A DNA stretch of 44,665 nucleotides from Paractinoplanes aksuensis. Its GTDB lineage: Bacteria; Actinomycetota; Actinomycetes; Mycobacteriales; Micromonosporaceae. The stretch spans positions 1 to 44,665 of the forward strand of contig NZ_JAMYJR010000005.1 in assembly GCF_024137025.1 (NCBI RefSeq). Reading direction: 5' to 3'. Of this stretch, positions 32,201-39,886 are shown in pieces. Position 1 is the first letter of the stretch. The number at the start of each line of letters is the position of its first letter. Both the position numbers and the translations under genes were made by a program. The notes below the pieces were generated by a model. The model did not search any database. It was not told the DNA's origin and worked only from the letters and a program-made list of their open reading frames with translations.

Positions 32201-33196
32201 ATGGTGACCGCGCTCTCGATCCTCGACCTCGCCCCCATCAGCAGCGGGCAGACCGCGCTCGAGAGCTTCGAGGCCAGCGTCGCGCTGGCCCGGGCGGCCG
32301 AACGTACGGGCTACGAGCGCGTCTGGTATGCCGAGCACCACAACATGCCCAGCATCGCGTCCTCGGCGACCAGCGTGGTGATCGGCTACGTGGCCGCCCA
32401 CACCGAGCGCATCCGGCTCGGGTCGGGCGGCATCATGCTGCCCAACCACTCGCCGCTGGTGATCGCCGAACAGTTCGGCACGCTGGCCACGATGTACCCC
32501 GGCCGGATCGACCTGGGTCTGGGCCGCGCCCCGGGCACCGACCAGAACACGATGCTGGCGCTGCGCCGCGACAACAGCTCGGCCGACTCGTTCCCGCAGG
32601 ATGTGCTCGAGCTCAACGGCTACCTCACCGGTCACTCCCGGGTGCCCGGCGTCCAGTCCGTGCCCCGGCCGACGTCGGCGGTGCCGCTCTACATCCTCGG
32701 GTCGTCACTGTTCGGGGCTCAGCTCGCGGCTCAGCTCGGGTTGCCGTACGCGTTCGCCTCGCATTTCGCCCCGGACGCGCTGCACCAGGCGGTCACGGTC
32801 TATCGTGAGACGTTCCGCCCGTCCGAGCAACTGGCCACGCCGTACGTGATCGCCGGGGTCAACGTGTTCGCGGCCGACGACACGGCGACCGCGGAAAAGC
32901 AGCGCACCCAGGCCTACCGCGCCCGCACCCGGGCCATGATCAGCCGGGGCGCCCGCGGGTCGAACTTCACCGACGCCGAGATCGACGCGTTCCTGGCCTC
33001 CCCGGCCGGGGCCGGGCTGTCCAACATGACCCGGTACACGGCGGTCGGCACGGCCGGCGAGGTCCGGGAGTACCTCGAGAAGTTCGCCGAGGAGGCCGGG
33101 GCCGACGAGCTCATCACGGCCCACCATGCGTCTTCCGTGGCCGATCGGGTGCACTCGGTGGAACTTACCGGCGAAATCATGCGGGTGTCGAAATAG
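32201..33196 (+). CDS. LLM-class flavin-dependent oxidoreductase
   Basis: A 331-residue luciferase-like monooxygenase family protein. [14 protein letters not shown] at the N-terminus, [40 protein letters not shown] and [13 protein letters not shown] are characteristic of the MsnO8/YhbW-type branch, which uses FMN or F420. In actinobacteria many such enzymes use F420, but the sequence does not settle the cofactor. It is complete, cytosolic, and probably leaderless. No partner enzyme is adjacent. Confidence 0.9.
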   Translation: MVTALSILDLAPISSGQTALESFEASVALARAAERTGYERVWYAEHHNMPSIASSATSVVIGYVAAHTERIRLGSGGIMLPNHSPLVIAEQFGTLATMYPGRIDLGLGRAPGTDQNTMLALRRDNSSADSFPQDVLELNGYLTGHSRVPGVQSVPRPTSAVPLYILGSSLFGAQLAAQLGLPYAFASHFAPDALHQAVTVYRETFRPSEQLATPYVIAGVNVFAADDTATAEKQRTQAYRARTRAMISRGARGSNFTDAEIDAFLASPAGAGLSNMTRYTAVGTAGEVREYLEKFAEEAGADELITAHHASSVADRVHSVELTGEIMRVSK

Positions 33197-33342
33197 CTTT
33201 TGGGACGCGGTGGCCATCGTCACCCTGTCGGATTTGTTTCATTCTCCGAAACACTGAGTCACCAGTATTCGAGAAATGTGATTCCGATCGCCGTATAAAT
33301 CGGTCGTCAGGGGACGATCGTGACGGTGTTGCAGGCCACTGA

Positions 33343-33379
33343 GCTGCCCGTCCGTACCCTGAGTGGCGGTGCGGGCAGC
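33343..33379 (+). terminator. hairpin in the intergenic region before the YceI gene
   Basis: GCTGCCCG (33343-33350) pairs with CGGGCAGC (33372-33379), followed by CTTTT. It could end the LLM transcript, although it lies 147 bp past that stop. The rest of 33197-33461 holds no gene that I can see. Confidence 0.4.
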
Positions 33380-33461
33380 GCGCCCGGCTTTTCTCCGCCT
33401 AAGATCCTTTGAATTCGGAGAATGCATCGTGTGGGACAGGGTCGAGGGGTGAAGCGAAGTT

Positions 33462-34130
33462 ATGGTCGACCGACCGATCCGGGAGTGGAACGGCCTGACC
33501 ATTCCCGACGCGGGTGTGTACAAATTGGACGATGCCCATAAGCGGCTCGGATTCCTGGCCCAGCACATGATGGTGAGCCCGGTCCGGGGCGAGTTCGCCC
33601 GCGGCAACGCCACCATCTTCGTGGCCGAGGACCCGATGCGCTCGACGGTGACGGCCACCATCGACACCACCAGCCTCACCACGCACAACGCCGACCGCGA
33701 CACCCACCTGTCGAGCGCCGACTTCCTCGACGTCGAGCGGTACCCGGTGATCACGTTCCGCAGCACCGGTGTGCAGTGGCAGCAGAACAACGACGAGATC
33801 TTCCTGTGGGCGCGGCTGCGCAACAACCCGCTGTCCCGCCGGCCCAACGCGGCGTCGCTGCCCGCGGCCCGGCCCAGCGGCAAGTTCGTGGTGAACGGCC
33901 TGCTGACGATCCGCGACGTGACCCGCCCGATCGATCTGAACGTCGAGTACGGCGGGGCGCGGCGCGACCCGTACGACCGGGACATCTTCGGCTTCAGCGC
34001 AACGGCCGACTTCGAACGCGAGGACTTCGGGCTGGTCTGGAACGTTCTGCTCGAGAGCGGCGGCTTCCTGGTCGGCAAGAGCGTCCGCATCGAGATCGCC
34101 GGCGAGGCCATCCTCGAGACGGCGGGCTGA
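33462..34130 (+). CDS. YceI-like lipocalin-fold protein
   Basis: A 222-residue YceI-family protein, an isoprenoid-binding beta-barrel of unclear physiological role. DAGVYKLDDAHKRLGFLAQHMMVSPVRG, the beta-strands with ATIDTTSLTTHNADRD, HLSSADFLDVERYPVITF, and VNGLLTIRDVTRPIDL match the family; the C-terminal FGFSATADFEREDFGLVWN completes it. A 10-20 residue loop (LSRRPNAASLPAARPSG) is longer than usual. There is no signal peptide, so unlike proteobacterial YceI it appears cytoplasmic. Confidence 0.88.
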   Translation: MVDRPIREWNGLTIPDAGVYKLDDAHKRLGFLAQHMMVSPVRGEFARGNATIFVAEDPMRSTVTATIDTTSLTTHNADRDTHLSSADFLDVERYPVITFRSTGVQWQQNNDEIFLWARLRNNPLSRRPNAASLPAARPSGKFVVNGLLTIRDVTRPIDLNVEYGGARRDPYDRDIFGFSATADFEREDFGLVWNVLLESGGFLVGKSVRIEIAGEAILETAG

Positions 34131-34253
34131 CCTCCAGCGGGTTCGGGGCCCGCCCGCCGTGCGCGATTCGCTGCACGTTCGCCCGGCCCGCCTTGGCCTC
34201 GCCGCCTCGGGCTTTCGCCAGGCCTGCCTTGGCCGAGCGTGGCGGGCTGAGCT

Positions 34254-35198
34254 TTAGCGCGATCTGAAGCTGCGGCGGTAGCTGTGCGGGCTTGTGCCGA
34301 CGACGCGCTTGAAGCGGTCGCGGAAGGCGGTCGGTGAGCCGAAGCCGACCTGCGAGCCGATCCGGTCGACAGCGTGGGTGGTCGTCTCGAGCAGGTGCTG
34401 AGCGCGGCGGATGCGGGCCAGGTGCAACCACTGCAGCGGCGTGGTGCCGGTCTGCTCACGGAAGCGCCGATTCAGCGTACGAGTGCTCATCCCGGCCCGG
34501 CCCGCGATCGCCTCCAGCGTCAGGTCGCGCCCGGCATTGTCGTCGAGCCAGCGCAGCAACGGTTCCAGCTCCGAGCCGCGGGGCGCCGGCGGCTGCTCGG
34601 GCACGATGAACTGGGCCTGGCCACCCTCCCGCTCCAGCGGCATCACCGACAGCCGGGCCGCCTGCGCCGCCACGACCGAACCATGATCGCGGCGGAGCAG
34701 GTGCAGACAGAGGTCGAGCCCCGCCGCCGCACCGGCCGAGGTGAGGAACTGCCCCTCGTCGACGTACAGAACGCCCGGGTCGAGCTCGACCGCCGGGAAC
34801 ATCGCCCGGAACTGATCGGCCCCGAGCCAGTGGGTGGTCGCCCGCCGCCCGTCGAGCAGCCCGGTCGCGGCCAGCACGAACGCGCCGGCACAGATCGACG
34901 CGATCCGGGCGCCGCGACTCGCGGCCGTCCGCAGTGCGGTCAAAACCTCTTCCGGTACGGGCCGGCCGGCGCCGTGGCACCCGGGCAGCACGATCGTGCC
35001 GGCGGTCTCGAGCGCCTCCAATCCGTGGTCAGCCCGCACGGTGAAGGCTTGAGCGCTGACCTCAGGCGTAGGAGCACACACGCGTACGTCGTAGGGCCGC
35101 GCGCCGTCAGGCAGGCGCACCCGCCCGAAGACTTCGAGCGGCGTAGCGAGGTCGAAGGCGACAACGTTGTCGAGCGCGAGCACGGCGACCTGATGCAT
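34254..35198 (-). CDS. GlxA-family AraC-type transcriptional regulator
   Basis: A 314-residue regulator with an N-terminal DJ-1/PfpI-like domain (residues 1-170: VAVLALDNVVAFDLATPLEV, the IASICAGAFVLAATGLLDGR nucleophile-elbow region) and a C-terminal AraC HTH pair (about 210-310: LEAIAGRAGMSTRTLNRRFREQ and VGFGSPTAFRDRFKRVVGTSP). ATG 35198 is chosen over the in-frame 35306 because a promoter box stands 7 bases upstream and the DJ-1 domain begins there. The divergent small membrane protein genes could be its targets. The effector is unknown. Confidence 0.9.
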   Translation of the reverse strand: MHQVAVLALDNVVAFDLATPLEVFGRVRLPDGARPYDVRVCAPTPEVSAQAFTVRADHGLEALETAGTIVLPGCHGAGRPVPEEVLTALRTAASRGARIASICAGAFVLAATGLLDGRRATTHWLGADQFRAMFPAVELDPGVLYVDEGQFLTSAGAAAGLDLCLHLLRRDHGSVVAAQAARLSVMPLEREGGQAQFIVPEQPPAPRGSELEPLLRWLDDNAGRDLTLEAIAGRAGMSTRTLNRRFREQTGTTPLQWLHLARIRRAQHLLETTTHAVDRIGSQVGFGSPTAFRDRFKRVVGTSPHSYRRSFRSR

Positions 35199-35205
35199 GC
35201 CGGCA

Positions 35206-35211
35206 AGTCTA
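35206..35211 (-). promoter_or_regulatory. -10 box TAGACT, leaderless arrangement
   Basis: TAGACT ends 7 bases before the ATG of the GlxA-type regulator gene, with no ribosome site between. Confidence 0.4.
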
Positions 35212-35278
35212 TGGCGAAAATCCGTTGACCTATGGCATTCGAGCCACTTCCGGATCAAAAAGGGTGCCCATACGGTCG

Positions 35279-35707
35279 GTGACCGTGACAAAAGTGCTTC
35301 TCTCACTCCATGTGCTGGCGGCGATCGTGGCCATCGGCCCGGTCACCGTGGCGGCCAGCATGTTCCCCGCCGCCGTACGCCGGTCCGACCTCGACCAGAT
35401 GCGCACCCTGAACCGCATCTGCCGCGTCTACGCCTTGGTCGGACTGACGGTTCCGGTGCTGGGCCTGGCCACCGGCGCCTCCCTGGGCGTGCTGACCGAC
35501 GCCTGGCTACTCGTCTCGATCGTCCTGACCGTGTTGGCCGCGGTAGTGCTCGCCTACTCGATCCTGCCGGCCCAGGCCGCCGCCCTGTGGTCCCGAGACC
35601 CGGTGGACGCCACCCGCCTGGGCATGACCTCCGGCATCTTCAACCTGCTCTGGGCCACAGTCGTAGTCCTGATGATCGTCCGCCCCGGCTCAACAACAGG
35701 CGCGTGA
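35279..35707 (+). CDS. DUF2269-like integral membrane protein
   Basis: A 142-residue, four-helix membrane protein resembling the DUF2269 group. Helices are VLLSLHVLAAIVAIGPVTVA, the RVYALVGLTVPVLGLATGAS segment, LLVSIVLTVLAAVVLAYSIL and GIFNLLWATVVVLMIV. The His in SLHVLAAI of helix 1 is a typical conserved residue of such proteins. The start is GTG 35279 or 35285; AAGGGTG lies upstream. It overlaps the next gene by four bases (GTGA). The function is unknown. Confidence 0.75.
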   Translation: MTVTKVLLSLHVLAAIVAIGPVTVAASMFPAAVRRSDLDQMRTLNRICRVYALVGLTVPVLGLATGASLGVLTDAWLLVSIVLTVLAAVVLAYSILPAQAAALWSRDPVDATRLGMTSGIFNLLWATVVVLMIVRPGSTTGA

Positions 35708-35979
35708 CAACGATGATGCTGCTACGCGTGGCCGCCCGCACAGAACTGATCTCCCTGCTCGCCCTGCTGGCAAACCTCGCCACAGTGCACGTCCCCTGGA
35801 TCCCCACGCTGCTCGGCCCCCTGCACGGCTGCGCCTACCTACTGGTGATCGGCGCAACGGTGGCGGCCACCCACCGAACCCGCGCCCGCTTGCTCGCCGT
35901 GGTGCCAGGCATCGGTGGGTTGCTGGCGCTGCGATCGATACGCCTCGACCAGCTTCGCGCCAAAAATCTGCACGTTTGA
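35704..35979 (+). CDS. DUF3817-like small membrane protein
   Basis: A 91-residue protein with three hydrophobic segments. LRVAARTELISLLALLANLA and LLGPLHGCAYLLVIGATV, with the conserved GPLHG, resemble the DUF3817 group of small actinobacterial membrane proteins. GTG 35704 overlaps the upstream stop (35705-35707), so it is coupled to the DUF2269-like gene; ATG 35713 is an alternative start. The basic C-terminus (RSIRLDQLRAKNLHV) would be cytoplasmic. The function is unknown. Confidence 0.72.
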   Translation: MTTMMLLRVAARTELISLLALLANLATVHVPWIPTLLGPLHGCAYLLVIGATVAATHRTRARLLAVVPGIGGLLALRSIRLDQLRAKNLHV

Positions 35980-36300
35980 ACTGCAACCGATCAGACGCAC
36001 GCACGAGTGCGCGTTTGAATGGCTCGCTGACCGCTGGGCTGCTCGTTTTCGACGCGCGAGTGCACGGGAGTGCGCGTTGCGATCCGAGGATGGTCGGAGG
36101 TTGGCGCTTTGAGCGCTGCGAACTGAGCGTTTGAGCGTGAGTGCTGCTTGTTTGTTGCGCGGTCATGGCGCGTACGTAATGGGGGGGTCTCGGAGTGACG
36201 CGCGTCGCCGGGCGGGGGTGATTCCTCAACCGGGCGTGGGGTTTGTCGATACGGAGCGTCATGGGTCGCCGTGGCCCGTGTTGACCGGAGGGAGCCCTAC
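35980..36300. other. intergenic region with GCGTTTGA-like motifs
   Basis: No gene is supported in these 321 bases. CGTTTGA[AG] occurs at 35973-35980, 36012-36019 and 36128-36135, with CGCTTTGAG near 36106. The spacing is irregular, and a regulatory role is only a guess. A strong ribosome site (GGAGGGAG) ends the region before GTG 36301. Confidence 0.5.
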
Positions 36301-37818
36301 GTGGCCGACTCCGTGCCGGACCCGGGCAAGTTGCGCCGCGATCCCTTGCTGTTGACCTTCGTGGGCTGGACCGGGGTCGTGGCGCTGCTGTTCTTCCTGC
36401 TCGACGGGCATCCGGAATGGCAGGCGCGGGTGTTCTGGGCGGGTCAGCCGCCGATGGACGTGGCCCTCGCGATCTGCTCCTGGCGGGTGGCGCGGCTGGC
36501 CACCGGTGCGGTGCGGCGGTTCTGGCTGGTGCTCGCCGCGGTCGGCATGTTGTTCGCGATCGGGGACACCTGTCAGACAATCCTTACCTTCACCCCGGGC
36601 ACCTGGACGACGACCGGCGGCTCGGTGCAGACCGTGTGCTTCGGCATCGGGCTGACCTCGGTGGTGGTGGCGATGCTGGCCCACCCGCATCCGACCCGGT
36701 CCGGGCGGGAACGTCTCGGTTTCTGGCTCGACTCGGCGACCGTGCTGGCGGCCGGTGGTGTCGTTGCGTGGTGTCTGCTGGCTACGCCCGGTGAGTATTC
36801 GCAGCCCCAGTTGCTGGCCGTGATCGCCGCGACGGGCGTGAGCATCACGGCCGCGTTCGCCGCGATCAAGATGATCCTCAGCGGCAACGCGCCCATGCAC
36901 ACGGCGGCCGCCATCCCCATGATCGGCTCAGCCGTCGTGATGAGCATCGGCCTGTTCCTCTCGCCGGAAACGGACACCGCGGTATCTCCGTTCGTCTACC
37001 TGGTGTGCTTCCTCCCCACCCTGCTGATCAACAGCGGTCCGCGCATCCAGCTGTTCCTGGCCGGCGCCGACCGTACGAACGCTTTCGGCCAGCGCCGTCG
37101 CAAGCCCTACAGCCTCCTGCCGTACGGGGCCATGGTCGTCGCCTTCGGTGCGTTGATCGTGGTGCTACCGGGTGGCGTGAACGCCCGGTTGTGGGGCGTG
37201 GTGGCCGGGCTCGTGCTGATCTGCGGCCTGGTCGCGGCCCGGCAGCTGGTGGCGTTCCACGACAACTCCGCGCTGATCGACCAGTTGCGCGAACACGAGA
37301 TACGGCTGCGGCACCAGGCACACTTCGACGGATTGACCGGACTGGCCAACCGCACCCACTTCCACGACCAGGTCGCGCACGCCTTGTCCACACCGACAGC
37401 CAGGGTGTCGGTTTTGCTGGTCGACTTGGACGGCTTCAAGTCCGTGAACGACACGATGGGCCACGCGGCCGGCGACGCCCTGCTGTTGGCGGTGGCCGAC
37501 CGTCTGCGCGCTTCGATCCGCGCCACCGACCTGCCCGCCCGCCTGGGCGGAGACGAATTCGCCGTGCTCCTGCCGGACTGCACCGCCGCCGAAGCCTCCC
37601 AAACGGCCGAACGCATCCTCGCGGCCCTGACCGTCCCCGAACAGATCGAAGGCATTCCCGTACGGGCCGCCGCGAGCATCGGCGTAGCCGACGCCACCCC
37701 CGGCTCCGACGTGACGTCCTTGCTGCGCGACGCCGACCTGGCCATGTACACCGCCAAGCGCCAGGGCACCAACACCTGGCTACGCCACGCCCCCGAAATG
37801 ACTCACACCCCGAGCTGA
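36301..37818 (+). CDS. membrane-bound GGDEF diguanylate cyclase
   Basis: A 505-residue protein. About nine transmembrane helices fill residues 15-310, giving an integral-membrane sensor of unnamed type. A coiled segment (SALIDQLREHEIRLRHQAH) leads into the GGDEF domain: FDGLTGLANRTHF, DLDGFKSVNDTMGHAAGD, intact ARLGGDEFAVLLPD and DADLAMYTAKRQG. No RxxD inhibitory site stands just before the signature. GTG 36301 is chosen for GGAGGGAG upstream. The membrane part resembles that of the GGDEF-EAL protein at 29185-31473 in layout, but not closely in sequence. Confidence 0.9.
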   Translation: MADSVPDPGKLRRDPLLLTFVGWTGVVALLFFLLDGHPEWQARVFWAGQPPMDVALAICSWRVARLATGAVRRFWLVLAAVGMLFAIGDTCQTILTFTPGTWTTTGGSVQTVCFGIGLTSVVVAMLAHPHPTRSGRERLGFWLDSATVLAAGGVVAWCLLATPGEYSQPQLLAVIAATGVSITAAFAAIKMILSGNAPMHTAAAIPMIGSAVVMSIGLFLSPETDTAVSPFVYLVCFLPTLLINSGPRIQLFLAGADRTNAFGQRRRKPYSLLPYGAMVVAFGALIVVLPGGVNARLWGVVAGLVLICGLVAARQLVAFHDNSALIDQLREHEIRLRHQAHFDGLTGLANRTHFHDQVAHALSTPTARVSVLLVDLDGFKSVNDTMGHAAGDALLLAVADRLRASIRATDLPARLGGDEFAVLLPDCTAAEASQTAERILAALTVPEQIEGIPVRAAASIGVADATPGSDVTSLLRDADLAMYTAKRQGTNTWLRHAPEMTHTPS

Positions 37819-37949
37819 AGCCGCCGCTTGCCGCGCTCCGGCTCGTTCTCAGCGGCAATTTCGCCACCGCTTTCCACATCGCTCGCCTCGTAGCGCCGCC
37901 CGCCCTCCCAAACACTCCGTCGCGCGAGCGGCGGTCTCGCGCTGCCTGT

Positions 37950-38240
37950 TGAAACAACGGTTGTCGTCGCACGCTGGTTGTTGCTCGCGCCGCCTGCTGC
38001 GGGCGCAACTGCTGCTCGCGCCGCTCATGTGCTCGCGCCTCCTGCTGCGGGCGTGCTGGCTGTCGCACGCGCCGCCTATGTGCCCACGCTGCTTGTTGCT
38101 CACGCTGCCTGTTGCGGGCGCCCGCTGCTGCTCGCGCCGCCTTGTGTCCGCGCCGCCTTTTACGCGCGACGCCTGTTGCGGGAGTTGTTTGCTGCACGTG
38201 CTACCTGGCGGGCGCTGCCTATGTGCTCGCGGTGCTCTTT
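37950..38240. repeat. degenerate GCTGCTCGCGCCG / CTGYTGCGGGCG array
   Basis: Diverged copies of short motifs recur: CTGCTGCGGGCG or CTGTTGCGGG about four times, and GCTCGCGCCGC-like blocks about five times. All frames stay open over long stretches on both strands (Cys/Leu-rich on plus, Arg/Gln-rich on minus), as expected for a repeat without stop codons. I see no gene in 37819-38347. Confidence 0.65.
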
Positions 38241-38334
38241 GCATCGCGCCGACTGTGGACCGCGAACTCGGTTGCACTCGGTGTTTGCTGCTTACGTGGT
38301 TGTAGTGGGGGCAGGGTGTTCTGGGCGTAATGGT

Positions 38335-38340
38335 TAGGAT
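38335..38340 (+). promoter_or_regulatory. -10 box TAGGAT, leaderless arrangement
   Basis: TAGGAT lies 7 bases before ATG 38348. AGGA within it could instead serve as a ribosome site. Confidence 0.4.
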
Positions 38341-38347
38341 CTTTTGC

Positions 38348-38899
38348 ATGCCTGGTGATGTGGTTATTCCGGACAGCTACTCGGATCTGTGGGGGGCCGA
38401 TCGGGGGCGGCAGAACGCTGCTTACGAGTCTCTGATGGCTACGACCGAGCAATCCGTGCCGTGGGCCGGGGCTGTGTGGGATGACGTCGTGGGGCATTTG
38501 GCTGATCGCGACAATCACAACCGGGCCATCGCGGGGCAGTTGCTTTGTAATTTGGCGGCGCATGAGTCCAGCGACCGGGTTCTGGGTGACCTGCCGGCCC
38601 TGATCGTGGTGACCAAGGATCCTCGGTTCGTCACGGCTCGGCACACGCTGCGGTCGCTTTGGAAGATCGGGTTGGCAGGGGAGAAGCAGCGGGCTGGGCT
38701 GCTCGAGACCCTCCGCGTGCGTTACCGCGACAGCTTTGATGAGAAGAACGGCACGCTCGTGCGTAGCGACCTCGTCGAGTCGTTGCGGCGGCTGCATGAC
38801 GCGGTGCCCGACGAGGCCGTGAGCGAGCTTGCTCAGGAGTTCATCGCCGCTGAGCCGGAGGAGAAGTATCGCAAGAAGTACGCCAAGTTCTGGCGGTAG
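38348..38899 (+). CDS. HEAT-repeat-like protein, unknown function
   Basis: A 183-residue all-helical protein I cannot place in a named family. Helix pairs such as NRAIAGQLLCNLAAHESSDRV, ARHTLRSLWKIGLAGE and VRSDLVESLRRLHDAVPDEA look like three or four HEAT/ARM units, suggesting protein binding. The C-terminus (EEKYRKKYAKFWR) is basic. There are no membrane segments. The start at ATG 38348 is preferred over 38330. Its codon use is a little less GC-biased than its neighbours. Confidence 0.7.
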   Translation: MPGDVVIPDSYSDLWGADRGRQNAAYESLMATTEQSVPWAGAVWDDVVGHLADRDNHNRAIAGQLLCNLAAHESSDRVLGDLPALIVVTKDPRFVTARHTLRSLWKIGLAGEKQRAGLLETLRVRYRDSFDEKNGTLVRSDLVESLRRLHDAVPDEAVSELAQEFIAAEPEEKYRKKYAKFWR

Positions 38900-39029
38900 C
38901 GCGCAACAGGCTCGCGGCACCGAGGCGCACAGAATGGGGGTGGACGCGGCGACTCTCGTCGATCGTTCCCACGTGGGTCTTTGGCGTCGTAGGGCCGCTC
39001 GATCGATTCGTCCGATCGAAAGAGGGACG

Positions 39030-39035
39030 TAGGGT
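39030..39035 (+). promoter_or_regulatory. -10 box TAGGGT, leaderless arrangement
   Basis: TAGGGT lies 6 bases before ATG 39042 of the VOC protein gene. The intervening G run could alternatively act as a ribosome site. Confidence 0.4.
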
Positions 39036-39041
39036 GGGGGT

Positions 39042-39485
39042 ATGGGACAAGGATTGGTGCCATACCTGTGCTGCCCCGACGCCGCTTCGGCGATCGATTT
39101 TTATGTTTCCGTGTTCGGAGCGGTCGAAGTTCAACGCTGGACCGCCGACGACGGGCGGATCGGCCACGCCGAGTTGAGTCTGGCCGGCGAGACGTTGTTT
39201 CTCGCCGATGAGCATCCGGAGATCGGGGTCCGCGGTCCGCGGGCGTACGGTGGCACGCCGGTCGCCCTCGTGCTCAGCGTTCCCGACGCCGACCTGACCG
39301 TGGCCGCGGCCGTAAAGGCGGGGGCCACCGTCGAGCGGCCGGTGGTCGCGCAGGACGACGGGTCGCGGGCGGGGTGGATCTTCGATCCGTTCGGGCACCG
39401 GTGGAATCTGCACACGCCGGGCGACACGGCGACCGTCGAGCAGGTGCAGGATCGGGTCGGCGACAAATACACGATCACCGAGTGA
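39042..39485 (+). CDS. VOC/PhnB-like glyoxalase-fold protein
   Basis: A 147-residue single-domain vicinal oxygen chelate protein of the PhnB-like type. VPYLCCPDAASAIDFYVSVF opens the first beta-alpha-beta module, IGHAELSLAGETLFLADEHP follows, and GWIFDPFGHRWNLHTPG closes the second module. This branch often lacks enzymatic metal ligands, so the activity is uncertain. The short distance to the next gene (58 bp) allows cotranscription. Confidence 0.85.
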   Translation: MGQGLVPYLCCPDAASAIDFYVSVFGAVEVQRWTADDGRIGHAELSLAGETLFLADEHPEIGVRGPRAYGGTPVALVLSVPDADLTVAAAVKAGATVERPVVAQDDGSRAGWIFDPFGHRWNLHTPGDTATVEQVQDRVGDKYTITE

Positions 39486-39543
39486 GGGCGGCTTTACCTC
39501 CGGGGTAATCGACCGGCTTTCCGTGGGCGGGCACAGTCGGGGT

Positions 39544-39885
39544 ATGACTGCTTACGCCTTGGCTCATCTGCGTACTCCGAGCACGCACGACGACATTTTT
39601 GTGTACATCGAGCAGATCCAGGACACCATGGATCCGTACGGTGGGAAGTTCCTCTCGCATGGGCCCGAAGTTGAGGTCATGGAGGGGGAGTGGCCTGGAA
39701 CCGTGGTTCTGCTCGAGTTTCCCGACCTCCAAAAAGCGCGGGCATGGTACGCCTCGGACGCCTATCAGCGCATTCTGCCGCTGCGCACCCGGCACATCGA
39801 AGGGGACACGCTGATCTTCGCCGGGGTCGGCCCCGACTACGATTCGCGGGCCACGGCGGCCCTGCTCCGGGCCGCAGCAGCCTGA
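39544..39885 (+). CDS. DUF1330 family protein
   Basis: A 113-residue ferredoxin-like protein of the DUF1330 type. YALAHLRTPSTHDDIFVYIEQIQ, GKFLSHGP, VVLLEFPDLQKARAWYASDAYQ and LPLRTRH follow the family pattern of one dimeric alpha-beta barrel domain, often linked to small-molecule modification. ATG 39544 is used. Its end is one base from the end of the convergent RecQ gene. Confidence 0.85.
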   Translation: MTAYALAHLRTPSTHDDIFVYIEQIQDTMDPYGGKFLSHGPEVEVMEGEWPGTVVLLEFPDLQKARAWYASDAYQRILPLRTRHIEGDTLIFAGVGPDYDSRATAALLRAAAA

Positions 39886-39886
39886 A

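Noticed and set aside
34122..34261. Similar 19-mers near 34122 and 34241 flanking the YceI-GlxA gap
   Set aside because: Only 15 of 19 bases match and one copy is coding; too weak to call an insertion or attachment site.
37949..38337. Cys/Leu-rich plus-strand frames and Arg/Gln-rich minus-strand frames
   Set aside because: They come from a GC-rich degenerate repeat that has no stop codons in any frame; none has a ribosome site or a recognisable domain.
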